Positions 25,508 to 34,573 are shown, counted from the stretch's first letter. The stretch is 35,769 nucleotides of DNA from JAFEDN01 sp963697455 (GCA_963697455.1 CAVOOI010000010.1:1-35769), one strand, 5' to 3'. Translations and numbers: made by a program. The notes: generated by a model from the letters alone, not told the origin.

Positions 25508-27082
25508 ATGTCAAAACAACCTCTATTATCTGATTTTCAACAAATCGCTAAAAAATACCATTTAACGGTTATTGCTGAAGAGACGTTGGAAAGCCCGCTG
25601 TTAGCGATTGTTAATTTGGAGAAGAGGTCTTTATCCATAGTTTCGCGTAATGCATTCTGCAAAGAACATTCCATCACATGGACTGAAGATATCCTCAATG
25701 CGGGAGATCCCGCAACCGATGAAGAAAAAACAGCCCTACAACATGCGAATAACTGTTGGAAAGGATTACTGCAAACAAGCCACGGATTGGGAGTAATTAA
25801 TTTCCAGGAGATCAAACAAGGAGATTATGTGGGTCTTTATGAAGGTAGCTTTGTTGAGAAAAAATCCACACCTCTTGATTCGCAGTCTGATTCCCATAAA
25901 TATGACGAGGCCTTATCCGATGAAACTTATTTAATGGGCTTTACACCTACAGGCGCTTCATGGAAGTCGGGATTAATTACTGCTAAAAAACTTCGCGGCT
26001 TTGGTGGTTTTATGCAACATCTACCAGATGAGATCGAGGTAAAAGCTTATTACTTCCCAGATGAGTGCAAAGAAAAGTTTTCTGTAGCAAACCTGTTACG
26101 AGTAAATTTAGGAAATCGTGTTTTTTTTAAAGCTAAAATGGCCATTCCCCCCTTGTCCCAATTAGGATTTTCGTATCTCAGTTATTGGTGTGGCCGAACT
26201 GAATCACCGGCTCTTTTTAGTCAACGTACTGGATTATCAATTCCCGCATCCTCTTATCAAATCTTGCGATACTTTATCAGATTTGTGGATACTCAATCCG
26301 GCGAAGATGAATATCAAAATTATTCCATAGCCCAATTGCAGTCTTTGAATACAGGAGGAGATTATACCACGATAGGAAATATAATTTGTAAATCAGAACA
26401 TTTAGATCATATTCGCCATCCCAAAATGAAAAAAATCATGCCTAAATCCATGTATTCTCGTATATTGATCGAAAATCTGACCGCCGGGGACTTCAAAACG
26501 GTCGCCGATTGCTATTTCCTGGCAAGTGATCCAAACGATATGCGATCCCCTGAACATCTCAAAACCGTAATTTATTTCTACCAGCGCGCAGTAAAATTAT
26601 TTTTGCAAAAAAATAATTTCAATCAATTCGCTTACTGTCAAAAAAAAATTTCATTTTATAAGAAACATTTAAAACACCTCACAACCCCCAGTGAGCAAGA
26701 TCCAAAAACTAATCAGTTATTGAAAAAATATACGAACAAAGATGATAAAACGCCGGTTGAAAAAAATGTGGCTTTTCGACGGGCTGCCGCTAAGGGCCAA
26801 TTAAATGATCTTAAAAACTTATTGCTTCTTGGCGCTCAAATTAATGACCAAGGATCTGATTCTCAAAAAACAGCTTTACATCAGGCTGTCATTGGCAATC
26901 AATTTGATATTCTCATGTTCCTATTATCTATAAAAGCCGATATCTCTATCAGAGATCGGAACGGTAAAACTGCATTTGAATATGTGAAAAATGGATCATC
27001 TTTATACCAAAAGCTTTCAATATCGCTCAGAACGAATCCGGATATATTTGAATCATTTAAACTCATATCGCCTTCCATGTAA
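25508..27082 (+). CDS. SET-like domain plus ankyrin repeats, candidate histone/host methyltransferase effector
   Basis: 524 aa from the ATG at 25508 (AAAGGAG); the frame is open further upstream but overlaps the divergent gene. Residues about 90-230 follow a SET-domain order: GLGVINFQEIKQGDYVGLYE at the start (cf. G-x-GVFA-x-E-x-I-x-x-G-x-x-I-x-x-Y-x-GE), FMQHLPDEIEVK where RFxNHxCxPN is expected, NRVFFKAKMAIPPLSQLGF and SYLSYWCGR, like I-x-x-GEEL-x-x-DYG-x-xYW. A helical region with tandem lysine-rich repeats follows. Two to three ankyrin repeats fill about 418-495 (AFRRAAAKGQLNDLKNLLLL; TALHQAVIGNQFDILMFLLS). SET plus ankyrin is the architecture of the Legionella effector RomA/LegAS4, which methylates histone H3. 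The NHxCxPN core is poorly conserved here, so activity is uncertain. Confidence 0.65.
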   Translation: MSKQPLLSDFQQIAKKYHLTVIAEETLESPLLAIVNLEKRSLSIVSRNAFCKEHSITWTEDILNAGDPATDEEKTALQHANNCWKGLLQTSHGLGVINFQEIKQGDYVGLYEGSFVEKKSTPLDSQSDSHKYDEALSDETYLMGFTPTGASWKSGLITAKKLRGFGGFMQHLPDEIEVKAYYFPDECKEKFSVANLLRVNLGNRVFFKAKMAIPPLSQLGFSYLSYWCGRTESPALFSQRTGLSIPASSYQILRYFIRFVDTQSGEDEYQNYSIAQLQSLNTGGDYTTIGNIICKSEHLDHIRHPKMKKIMPKSMYSRILIENLTAGDFKTVADCYFLASDPNDMRSPEHLKTVIYFYQRAVKLFLQKNNFNQFAYCQKKISFYKKHLKHLTTPSEQDPKTNQLLKKYTNKDDKTPVEKNVAFRRAAAKGQLNDLKNLLLLGAQINDQGSDSQKTALHQAVIGNQFDILMFLLSIKADISIRDRNGKTAFEYVKNGSSLYQKLSISLRTNPDIFESFKLISPSM

Positions 27083-27104
27083 GCCTGGCACATTAACCAC
27101 TATA

Positions 27105-27229
27105 AATTCAATTAATTTTAGGAGTATTTTTTGGGTATCCTGCAAAAAGTGAAATAACCTTTCCCATTTAAATCAATACGTTATTAGTCAAATTCCATTC
27201 CCGCCGCCCAATTTAAGATTCGACCCTCT
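27105..27229 (+). repeat. integration-end-like repeat, copy C, joined to half a hairpin repeat
   Basis: AATTCAATTAATTTTAGGAG and TATTTTTTGGGTATCC (27105-27140) match the core of copies A and B with small changes. After about 55 AT-rich bases comes TTCCATTCCCGCCGCCC (27193-27209), as in copy A. Directly after it, AAGATTCGACCCTCT (27215-27229) equals the outer right arm of the hairpin repeat with the rest missing. This places both repeat families at one junction between the SET-ankyrin gene and the reductase. Confidence 0.5.
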
Positions 27230-27264
27230 CTATACACGTTGCAAAACCCGTAAAGAAGGATAAA

Positions 27265-28104
27265 TTAGAAATGACCATCAGGAATACCACAACTCTCAAT
27301 ATCAGCAACTTCTTCGGCAGTTAAATTAAAGTCAAAGATTTGCAAATCCTGTTGCATGTGCATTTTATGAGTGGTTCCGGTAAGAGGCGTCATCCCGACC
27401 AGGGTAGCAAATCGAAAAATAACTTGCGCCGGCGTTTTATTTAACTTCTGAGCGATCATATTAACCTGGTTACTGCTCAATACTCCACTATTCGCCGTTA
27501 ATAATGAAAATCCCTGATAGATTATTTGATGTGATTTACAAAATTCACGAATCGCTTTATCCCAACCCAACTGTGCATAGCACCGGTTTTGCACGATCAT
27601 GGGTTTAATTTGAGCTTCTTGTACCAGCAATTTCAATTGAGTAAGATTGACGTTGCTGATTCCGATGCGCTGAGCTTTACCCGTAGTATGCAGTTTTTCA
27701 AGAGCCCGCCAAGCTTGCCAATCTTCCTCGATCAGACCAGCGCGAGAATAAGGACCGTGCAAAAGATAAGAATCTAAATAATCTGTATGTAGATGATTTA
27801 AGGAAGATTGAAAAGAAGTTTCAACCTGGGTTGCAATATCCGCCTGCGGATCATAAGGGATACGTTGATCCTGTCCACCCGGTGAAGTAAATTTAGTTTG
27901 CAAAAACAGCATCTCCCGAGAAATATCCCGCGCTTTCAATTTGAGCAAAGCCTCCCCGACCAGAGATTCAGAATAATGTCGTGGCTGATTAGCTGTATCA
28001 ATCGCTTTAAAACCTGATAATACAGCCATTTCAACGAGAGACGTTGTAGCGCTTTCTTTCCAAGCGGTTCCGTAAATCATTCTGGGAAAATCTTTATCAT
28101 TCAT
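27265..28104 (-). CDS. aldo/keto reductase (intact copy)
   Basis: 279 aa, the usual compact length of prokaryotic aldo/keto reductases (NADPH-dependent carbonyl reduction, cytosolic). The catalytic tetrad is visible: D36 in AIDTAN, Y44 in RHYSES, K71 in LFLQTKFT and H116 in SYLLHGP. Later come GISNVNLTQL and the nicotinamide-stacking region around MIVQNRCYAQLG, ending IFRFATLVGMTPLTGTT. The start overlaps the stop of a five-codon leader (ATGA overlap, see 28101-28118), so translation may be coupled. The upstream flank is copied from the Smr-Sel1 gene's 5' region. Two damaged relatives exist: a C-terminal piece at 17559-17746 and an N-terminal piece at 34649-35013. The natural substrate cannot be told. 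Confidence 0.85.
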   Translation of the reverse strand: MNDKDFPRMIYGTAWKESATTSLVEMAVLSGFKAIDTANQPRHYSESLVGEALLKLKARDISREMLFLQTKFTSPGGQDQRIPYDPQADIATQVETSFQSSLNHLHTDYLDSYLLHGPYSRAGLIEEDWQAWRALEKLHTTGKAQRIGISNVNLTQLKLLVQEAQIKPMIVQNRCYAQLGWDKAIREFCKSHQIIYQGFSLLTANSGVLSSNQVNMIAQKLNKTPAQVIFRFATLVGMTPLTGTTHKMHMQQDLQIFDFNLTAEEVADIESCGIPDGHF

Positions 28105-28173
28105 AAATCATCTCGCATAAAAATTCCTTTTATCAAACTTAAAAAGTTTAACATAATGTTTCGTAAAAAAGAA
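28101..28173 (-). promoter_or_regulatory. 5' region duplicated from the Smr-Sel1 gene, with MRDDL leader ORF
   Basis: 28114-28173 matches 25355-25412 with few changes, including the AAAGGAATTTTTATGCG ribosome binding site and start of the Smr-Sel1 gene. Here the borrowed ATG (28118) opens a five-codon frame, MRDDL, whose TGA overlaps the reductase ATG as ATGA. The reductase therefore seems to be driven by a transplanted promoter and start region through coupling. Confidence 0.6.
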
Positions 28174-28191
28174 AGGAAATAAAAGATAATC

Positions 28192-28220
28192 TTGACTAAG
28201 CAAAATTATTATTTTAAACT
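28192..28220 (+). promoter_or_regulatory. sigma70-like promoter of the L,D-transpeptidase
   Basis: TTGACT (28192-28197), a 17-bp spacer, then TAAACT (28215-28220), followed by an AT-rich leader and AGGAG about 8 bp before the ATG at 28261. The spacing is ideal. The truncated copy at 17780 lacks this promoter. Confidence 0.55.
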
Positions 28221-28260
28221 TAAAATTAGCAAAATTTAAAAGTAAGAGAAGGAGAAAATT

Positions 28261-28953
28261 ATGTATAACGTTTTAATCATTTTTTTCACATTATTTTATT
28301 TCTCTACAGCTTACAGTTTTTATGGAAAAGAATTTTGCAATTATCCTGATTTTTTCTGCATGAAAGTGGTGAAGGGTCAAACCTGGGAAAACCTGTGGCC
28401 GGATGTTCATGACAAAATTTTAATAATGCGTTTTAATAGAACTAATTTGCCACTATCCACTCGCCATTGGATAGTAGTTCCTAAGAATTTACATAACCTA
28501 ACTTTATGGGATTTATCACCTTTCCCTTTGCAAATCCGACCTCCAGAACATAGATTTTTAATCGTAGACCTCCAGCAGTTAGCATTCGGCGCATATGATA
28601 ACACTGGAAAATTAATTTATTGGGGACCAATTTCAGGCGGAAAAAATTTTTGTAAAGATACTCAACAGCCCTGTAACACCCCGCTAGGGTCTTTCCGCAT
28701 TCAGCGTAAACAGGGGGCCGACTGTATTTCTTCGGAATTCCCTATAGCGACTAAGGGAGGCGCGCCTATGCCCTATTGTATGCATTTCTACCAAGGATAT
28801 GCCATTCATGGCTCCTCGGAACTTCCAGGAAAAAACGCTAGCCATGGCTGCATTCGGCTTTATAGTTTAGATGCAGAATGGCTAAACAAAAATTTCGTAA
28901 AAATAGGGACTGAAATAAAAATCATTACTTCCAATGAACCACAAGATGGCTGA
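28261..28953 (+). CDS. exported L,D-transpeptidase (YkuD family)
   Basis: 230 aa. Residues 1-20 form a secretion signal (YNVLIIFFTLFYFSTAYS core). KVVKGQTWENLWPD near 35-48 suggests a short LysM-like entry. The YkuD domain begins near residue 97 (HRFLIVDLQQLAFGAYDNTG), with PLGSFRI at 141-147, HGSSELPG from 183 and the catalytic SHGCIRL at 195-201 (Cys198). Such enzymes make 3-3 cross-links in peptidoglycan or attach lipoproteins to it, in the periplasm. Several extra cysteines (26, 33, 131, 138) may pair there, which fits the neighbouring DipZ-like thiol-redox gene. It is divergent from the reductase, and a truncated duplicate lies at 17780. Confidence 0.9.
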   Translation: MYNVLIIFFTLFYFSTAYSFYGKEFCNYPDFFCMKVVKGQTWENLWPDVHDKILIMRFNRTNLPLSTRHWIVVPKNLHNLTLWDLSPFPLQIRPPEHRFLIVDLQQLAFGAYDNTGKLIYWGPISGGKNFCKDTQQPCNTPLGSFRIQRKQGADCISSEFPIATKGGAPMPYCMHFYQGYAIHGSSELPGKNASHGCIRLYSLDAEWLNKNFVKIGTEIKIITSNEPQDG

Positions 28954-28974
28954 TAGATCATTAGCATGCAAGCG

Positions 28975-30628
28975 CTACCCAAAAGTGAAAGTATATAGCT
29001 CAACTCCAGGCATTTCCAACAACAAAGTAATTTCGCCATTCATCACATCAGAAAATTTTGCTATTTCATAAAGCCGTTGCCCTGTCACTGTCACAGACCC
29101 TATTGGCTGACCATTTAACAAAACTTTGACCTCGCGGGGCAGCAGTCGTACTTCCCATTACCACATACACAGCACTCGCCTGAAAATGGATTTCTATTGC
29201 TGAAGCAGGACTCATCGCAATGATTTTCTGTCTGTTTATCTGCCAAGCGCCACGCAAAGCCCAATGATCCTGTGACAACCGTGATGGAAAAGTGTAATTG
29301 ACGGTACGATCAGGCATGAGTGCTTCTGGGCTAGCAAAGCTTTCCGCACGCTCATAACCCAGATAAGTCTCTGGCGTTTGCTCATAACTAGGGGAAATTT
29401 CCGTGGGCGTTTTGATCACCATGTCGCCAGCCAGAGGTAAACCCAATAATACACGAATATTATGTTCAGTAACCCCATATTCACCCTCACCAAAATGTTG
29501 ATAAACTACCCTGCCCTGCTTATCTATCAAATAATGGGCTGGCCAATAGCTATTCTGATAATTGTTCCACGTAGCATACTGGTTATCTAAAGCCACTGGA
29601 TAAGATATACCCAATCGCGCCACAGCTTGCCGAACATTAGCGGCATTTTTTTCAAATTCAAATTCTGGCGTATGTACCCCAATAATCACCAACCCCTGAT
29701 CGCGATAAGCCTTATCCCAGGCTAACAAATAAGGCAAAGTGCGCAGACAGTTGATGCAGGAATAAGTCCAAAAATCAATTAACACTACTTTTCCTGTTAA
29801 TGATGACAAGATGAGTGGCGACGAATTAATCCACGGCCCCAACCCAATCAACGGCGGAGCCGGATACGGAATAGCCAACCCATCCGTTAACCCAGAGGGA
29901 AGATTCCCAGCACTCTTTTTAGCAGGGGCGGCTGGCGCAGCTAATGAAGCCAATAAATTGGGTCGAAAATGACTGATATAAGCCAATATCAATGTCGTTA
30001 CGATAATAATGACGCCAAAAATTTTACGGAGTAATGTAGTATGCTTTTTTATTGCTGTGAGACTACGTAGCAATTTTTTACCAAGCAATGCAATGATCAA
30101 CATAGGTGTAACACTGCCTAAAGCAAAAGCGAATAAGGCAATAGTGCTACCCAAAACCGTTTTTTGCACAGCAATCTGAATCAATGCTGCCGCTAGAATT
30201 GGCCCTGCACATGGCGTCCATATCAAACTCACTAAGCTTCCCAATAACAGTCCACTTAAAAACCCACCCTGCTGCTCGCCTCCTGATAGATCCATCCCAA
30301 TATTTGCCAATTTTTGCGTGAACAGGCCAAATTTTTCGGTTAAATAATTCGACACCATCACCACGCCAAATAAGGTAATTAATAAAAAAGCCACATCGCG
30401 TAATCGATCGAGATTGATTCCAAGGTGTGTTACTAAAAAATGCGAGCCCAGCGTAAATAAAGCAAAAGTAATCACGAATCCTGTGATAACGCCCAAAGGA
30501 CGCAGCTTACCACCCGCTATAGTGCCTGACAGTATGATAGGCAGAATGGGTAAAATACAGGGGGATAAAATTAACGCACAACCTTCCAGGAAGGCCAAAA
30601 AAAAGTTAAGGAACTCTAAATGCATCAT
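28975..30628 (-). pseudogene. dipZ: DipZ-like CcdA-thioredoxin fusion, frameshifted near the C-terminus
   Basis: An N-terminal CcdA/DsbD-type transporter of six or so helices has its redox cysteines in ILSPCILPILP (C24) and IWTPCAGPIL (C140). A linker follows, then a TlpA-like thioredoxin domain with FWTYSCINCLRTLPYL (CxxC at 291-294), then the C-terminal beta domain of DipZ proteins. Electrons pass from cytosolic thioredoxin across the membrane to periplasmic disulfides. At the C4 run (29136-29139 on the plus strand) the frame shifts and would end in a short wrong tail at 29066. Removing one C restores REVKVLLNGQPIGSV ... LYEIAKF ... MPGVELYTFTFG to TAG at 28975-28977. Only the last 50 or so residues are affected, so the core could still work, or the shift is a sequencing error. 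Confidence 0.8.
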
Positions 30629-30810
30629 ACAGTGATCATCCCTGATTTTTATAATCTAACGATTTCATTATAACCAAACAATTCTGTTATGACTACGATG
30701 TCAAATTTGGACATTTAGAAAATTTGATTATTTTCAACACATGCTCTATTATTCACCCAATACCTCAACTAACTCAGCGTTTATCTCACCAAAATTAACG
30801 GAGCAAATAT

Positions 30811-31503
30811 ATGGAAATTTTGATGGTTTTGACATCGCACGATCAATTGGGGAACACAGGCCGCAAGACTGGTTTCTGGCTGGAAGAATTCGCAGCCCCC
30901 TATTTTGTTTTTAGAGACGCAGGCGTTAAATTAACTTTAGCATCGCCTAAGGGTGGCCAGCCTCCGCTCGATCCTAAGAGTGATTTACCAGAAAATCAGA
31001 CCGCTGCGATGACGCGGTTTAAGCAAGACGAGGTGGCAAAAAAGGCACTATCGCAAACAGTTAAACTTGCTGACATGCGCGCAGAAAATTTTGACACAGT
31101 ATTCTATTCTGGTGGCCATGGCCCCATGTGGGATCTTGCAGAAAGCCCCGTTTCAATCGCCTTGCTGGAGTCTTTCTACAATTCCGGCAAACCCATTGCT
31201 TTAGTATGTCATTCGCCCGGTGCGCTGCATCGAGTGACCTACAAGGGCCAACCTTTGGTGAAAGGTAAGAAGGTGACTGGTTTTGCCAATAGTGAAGAAG
31301 AAGATGTGCAACTAACGAAAATTGTGCCATTCCTGGTCGAGGATGAGCTGAAACGTTTAGGTGGACTCTATGAAAAAGCGCCCAATTGGCAAAGTTTTGT
31401 AGTTGTTGATGGCCGTCTTATCACCGGGCAGAATCCAGCATCATCCACCGCCGCGGCGCAAGCGCTACTTAAAGTTCTCTCAAAGAAAGCGGGTTCGAAC
31501 TAA
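30811..31503 (+). CDS. DJ-1/PfpI family protein (Hsp31/glyoxalase III-like)
   Basis: 230 aa. GFWLEEFAAPY near residue 21-31 supplies the conserved glutamate, FYSGGHGPMWDL the glycine-rich turn, and ALVCHSPGAL the nucleophile elbow with Cys133-His134. This is the arrangement of class I glutamine-amidotransferase-like DJ-1/PfpI proteins that detoxify methylglyoxal or act as chaperones. The C-terminus (ITGQNPASSTAAAQALLKVL) is also typical. It is cytosolic. An AACGGAG ribosome binding site precedes the ATG. It is divergent from the DipZ-like gene, and its stop overlaps the stop of the convergent YdeI-like gene by a few bases. A stress-protective role alongside thiol redox is plausible. Confidence 0.85.
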   Translation: MEILMVLTSHDQLGNTGRKTGFWLEEFAAPYFVFRDAGVKLTLASPKGGQPPLDPKSDLPENQTAAMTRFKQDEVAKKALSQTVKLADMRAENFDTVFYSGGHGPMWDLAESPVSIALLESFYNSGKPIALVCHSPGALHRVTYKGQPLVKGKKVTGFANSEEEDVQLTKIVPFLVEDELKRLGGLYEKAPNWQSFVVVDGRLITGQNPASSTAAAQALLKVLSKKAGSN

Positions 31504-32078
31504 TCATTTAATCCCTTTCCCTCGAGAATTTTCCGCATACATTTTTCAATTCTTGACTCTCGAGTTTTGGATTGTTTGGGTGCGGAAAAATACAGAATGT
31601 ATGCTCTTTGCCGTCCCTGCGTCAATGCAGCAAAAGCATTTTTCAAGGCCGGGATTTCATCTAATTTATTTTGAAATTCTTCAGGAATGGTGAATTCTGT
31701 AGTCTTTTTAAAATTTACTTTCAAACCGGCTTTTTCAACTTCAATGGCCTCATAAATATAAGTTTTCAAGATGGGTTCCATCTCAACTATTTCTTGAACA
31801 TTAGTGAATCGAATCTGACGCCCCGCCTGCACATTTTCAGTTTGTTTGATTAGAATGCCATTGGCATCATTTAACAAAGCGCCTTTGAAAAACAGCAGCG
31901 CACAGTATTCTTTAAATCCATGTATTAAAATTATGTTACTTCTATGCAACGTGTAACAAGGGACTCCCCACTTCAATTCTTCGGTCAGCCCACAGTCAAG
32001 AATAATCCTCCTCATTTTCTCAAATTCTTTCTGCCATTTCTTGGCTTTACTTAAAAAAGTATCCACTTTAAGGTTCAT
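31500..32078 (-). CDS. YdeI-like (DUF1801/OmdA) family protein
   Basis: 192 aa with GGAGAG before the ATG. The first domain (about 1-110) is DUF1801-like: LRRIILDCGLTEELKWGVPC (cysteine at the usual spot), then IILIHGFKEYCALLFFKGAL and AGRQIRFTNVQEI. The C-terminal part FTIPEEFQNKLDEIPALKNA then FAALTQGRQRAYILYFSAPK is the YdeI/OmpD-associated motif with the SAKQSKTRESRI-type ending (here APKQSKTRESRI). The family's function is unknown; it has been linked to peptide or cationic stress in enteric bacteria. It is a tail-to-tail neighbour of the PfpI gene and 15 bp from the LysR gene on the same strand, probably in one transcript with it. Confidence 0.8.
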   Translation of the reverse strand: MNLKVDTFLSKAKKWQKEFEKMRRIILDCGLTEELKWGVPCYTLHRSNIILIHGFKEYCALLFFKGALLNDANGILIKQTENVQAGRQIRFTNVQEIVEMEPILKTYIYEAIEVEKAGLKVNFKKTTEFTIPEEFQNKLDEIPALKNAFAALTQGRQRAYILYFSAPKQSKTRESRIEKCMRKILEGKGLND

Positions 32079-32093
32079 AAGTCTCTCCTAATG

Positions 32094-33005
32094 TCACGTC
32101 TGATTCCGATCAGAAGTATTTTTTTCTAAAAAGAATTTTATAAAGCAAGTAATTTTTGGTTGAAGATAGAGCGATTTTTTGTAAAAAAAGTATAATGAAG
32201 TGGGGGATTCTTGGTGAGTGGAAAAAACCCTTTTAAGGGACCCGGAAGCTAAATCTTTTTCCACAATAAAATCAGCAATACTTGCAATTCCAATCCCGTT
32301 ACGGACACATTGTAACAATGCTTCAGTGCTATTTAAATATAAAACCGGATCAATATGAATATGGTTTTCTGCACATTTTGATAAAACCGAATCATTATTG
32401 CGATAAATATGGGTGATATAGCGATGGTCTTTGAGATCACTATACTGTTTAGGCTCACCATATTTTATCAAGTAAGCAGGAGAAGCACAGAGGATTCTGG
32501 TGGTTTGGGCAATTCGGCGTTGCACCAAAGAAGCGCTATCACTCTGCTTTTCAAGTAAATCTATTGGGAAGCCGTAAGCAATATCAATCGGCTCGTCTTG
32601 ATCAAAGTCATAAATCCGATCTCGTAACCGTAAGTTGACTTTTAAACGTGGAAAATGGCTCATAAACTCCGCCAAATAAGGCACCACCCAATGTTGGCCG
32701 ATTCCGACGGTACTGGCTATGGTTAAAGTACCGGATGGTTCTTCTTGAACAGAATGTGCATAGTGTAATATTCCCGTGAAGTCATTCTGTAGCAATTTAC
32801 CTTTTTCATAAATGAAACGGCCTGCTTCCGTCACGGTTAAATGGCGGGTAGAGCGTTCCAAAAGCGTCACTCCTAGCTTCTTTTCCAGCACGGTAATTTG
32901 TTTACTGACAGCAGCAGAAGAAATACCAAGCAAATCAGCCGCTTGCGAAAAATTTTTAGCTTCCACTACCGCTATAAAAACCATTAATTGATCCCATTGA
33001 CTCAT
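32094..33005 (-). CDS. LysR-family transcriptional regulator
   Basis: 303 aa. The N-terminal winged helix-turn-helix is complete (FSQAADLLGISSAAVSKQIT, then LEKKLGVTLLERSTRHLTVT), followed by the linker helix and a periplasmic-binding-protein-like effector domain (GTLTIASTVGIGQHWVVPYL onward). It belongs to the CrgA/AaeR-like group by length and layout, a cytosolic DNA-binding regulator usually controlling a divergent or adjacent gene. The intergenic region to the divergent 242-aa gene contains paired AACCAT/ATGGTT motifs (about 33049 and 33098). The likely targets are itself, the YdeI-like gene downstream, or the divergent gene. The inducer is unknown. Confidence 0.88.
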   Translation of the reverse strand: MSQWDQLMVFIAVVEAKNFSQAADLLGISSAAVSKQITVLEKKLGVTLLERSTRHLTVTEAGRFIYEKGKLLQNDFTGILHYAHSVQEEPSGTLTIASTVGIGQHWVVPYLAEFMSHFPRLKVNLRLRDRIYDFDQDEPIDIAYGFPIDLLEKQSDSASLVQRRIAQTTRILCASPAYLIKYGEPKQYSDLKDHRYITHIYRNNDSVLSKCAENHIHIDPVLYLNSTEALLQCVRNGIGIASIADFIVEKDLASGSLKRVFSTHQESPTSLYFFYKKSLYLQPKITCFIKFFLEKNTSDRNQT

Positions 33006-33180
33006 AATATTTTTCTCTTGATCTTAAACTTTAAGTTAAATCAGCTATAACCATAGACTCATTTTTCCCGTCATTCTAAACCCCTAAACTACATTCATGG
33101 TTAGTTAAAACCATTTTCGGCACTCTTCCACATTTTTGATGGAAGACCTTAACATTATAACAAAAAAAGAGGTGATCTTT

Positions 33181-33909
33181 ATGAAATTAACTAATAAAAA
33201 AACGAGCTACGTGGAAACTGGAACTGAATTGCATGATTTAAAAGCATCTTGGCCTGAAAATCATCGCGACATGAATTTTATGAGCAATCTTCCTGATGCA
33301 CCCATGGGTTATTCACTTAGATATTTGAATGCTAAAGAAGTGTTACTCTTATCTACAGTCTCAATAAGTTTAAACAGAATTGCATCTCAGAACGTCGTCT
33401 GGAATTTCTTTTTAATCCAACCCCGTCCGGCGGAAGCAAGAGGTCATAAATATCTGTTTAAAAATAATCCTGAATTTCGAGTTAGCGCTTTCACCCGTAT
33501 TGGTAGGAATGGATTTAATTTTTTTGAACAGAATGTTCAGATCAACATTGCAGTCAAATTGCAGGAAATAAAAAAATCAATTGGCGAATCGAAAAATTTA
33601 TACGACACAAGCACAGGAGAAAGTAAAATAGCAACTTTATCGCTTAAAAGAATACAAGAACTCATTAAATTAAATGTATTTTCTATAGACTTTATTTGTA
33701 ATCTCAGCAACCCTCAGCGGCATAATTTACAAAATTTCGATTTGTTTAATAGCAAAATATCGCCGGCATTATCACGGCTAGAAAAAAACCCTGCCACTCC
33801 AGCATTAGAAAAAGCCGTTGCCGATAAAGTGGTTGAGGTCATTAACTCTATAACTGATGATCACCACCGTCCTGACGGGAATGCCTATTTTTCTCAATTT
33901 CCCTTTTAA
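33181..33909 (+). CDS. hypothetical 242-aa protein, effector candidate
   Basis: The start is the ATG at 33181 with AGAGGTGAT upstream; a longer frame from 33136 adds an unlikely leader. No family is recognised. It has no signal peptide or membrane helix. The sequence is mixed alpha/beta at the front (MGYSLRYLNAKEVLLLSTVS, NVVWNFFLIQPRPAEARGHK) and lysine/asparagine-rich helical later, with a polar C-terminus (DDHHRPDGNAYFSQFPF). Low GC matches the surrounding chromosome, unlike the next gene. It is divergent from the LysR gene and might be its target. Confidence 0.5.
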   Translation: MKLTNKKTSYVETGTELHDLKASWPENHRDMNFMSNLPDAPMGYSLRYLNAKEVLLLSTVSISLNRIASQNVVWNFFLIQPRPAEARGHKYLFKNNPEFRVSAFTRIGRNGFNFFEQNVQINIAVKLQEIKKSIGESKNLYDTSTGESKIATLSLKRIQELIKLNVFSIDFICNLSNPQRHNLQNFDLFNSKISPALSRLEKNPATPALEKAVADKVVEVINSITDDHHRPDGNAYFSQFPF

Positions 33910-33923
33910 GTGAGTCATTGGTG

Positions 33924-34573
33924 TCAGGGCCGTGCCGGTGGTAGTGCTGCACGAATCTGTTGGGAGAAATCCGCAGAGTCATCAGCAGCTTGTGCGGCCT
34001 GATCAATGTTGGAAAGTCGGCGCAGTTCTTCAAAAGATATTGTTGTGTTCAACCAGCCCGCATTATAAAGATAACCGTCAATCCAACCATTTAAAAAATG
34101 ACGGATATCAAAGCTTCTGACTCGGCCTGCAGCATTTGCGTAACGCAGAATGTTAATAGTGCAACTGTTACTGAGCAAATTATAAAATTCGGGCCGGTCG
34201 GCAAGTGCGTTAACCCGCTTGAGATAGACCAGAAACAACTGGCGGGCATTTTCAGGCGATATCTTTATATGATAGAGAAATACTTGCTCATTTCTGAAGT
34301 TGGTGCGAACACGCACTATATCCCGCTCGTCACCTACCACATAGATCAACTCAAACTGCTTAAAGAGCGAAGCGATCGGCGAAAATCCTTGACCAACCTC
34401 GGGCCTTGCCAGCGTAACCAACCCCAGGGCAGATTTGAATAGTAGATTGCTAAAGCCGCCCATCCGATCAGGCCAGCCTGAAAAAGATATTTAAATCCAT
34501 TAATCAGACCAACAAGCAGCCGCCACCCTCGCGCTGCGAGACCCTTGCCGCCACGTGATTCGGGAGGAGTCAT
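33924..34573 (-). pseudogene. DUF4105 membrane protein with internal deletion and frame change
   Basis: From 34573 the minus strand encodes a membrane N-terminus (FQAGLIGWAALAIYYSNLPW near residues 33-52). After WGWLR the frame becomes meaningless, and homology resumes in another frame with LARPEVGQGFSPIASLFKQF then ELIYVVGDERDIVRVRTNFR and FYNLLSNSCTINI, the DUF4105 (Lnb-type periplasmic) core, to the stop at 33924. Compared with family members the piece between the membrane part and the core, including further helices, is missing. GC content is clearly higher than in neighbouring genes, which suggests transfer before decay. No function is expected. Confidence 0.7.
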
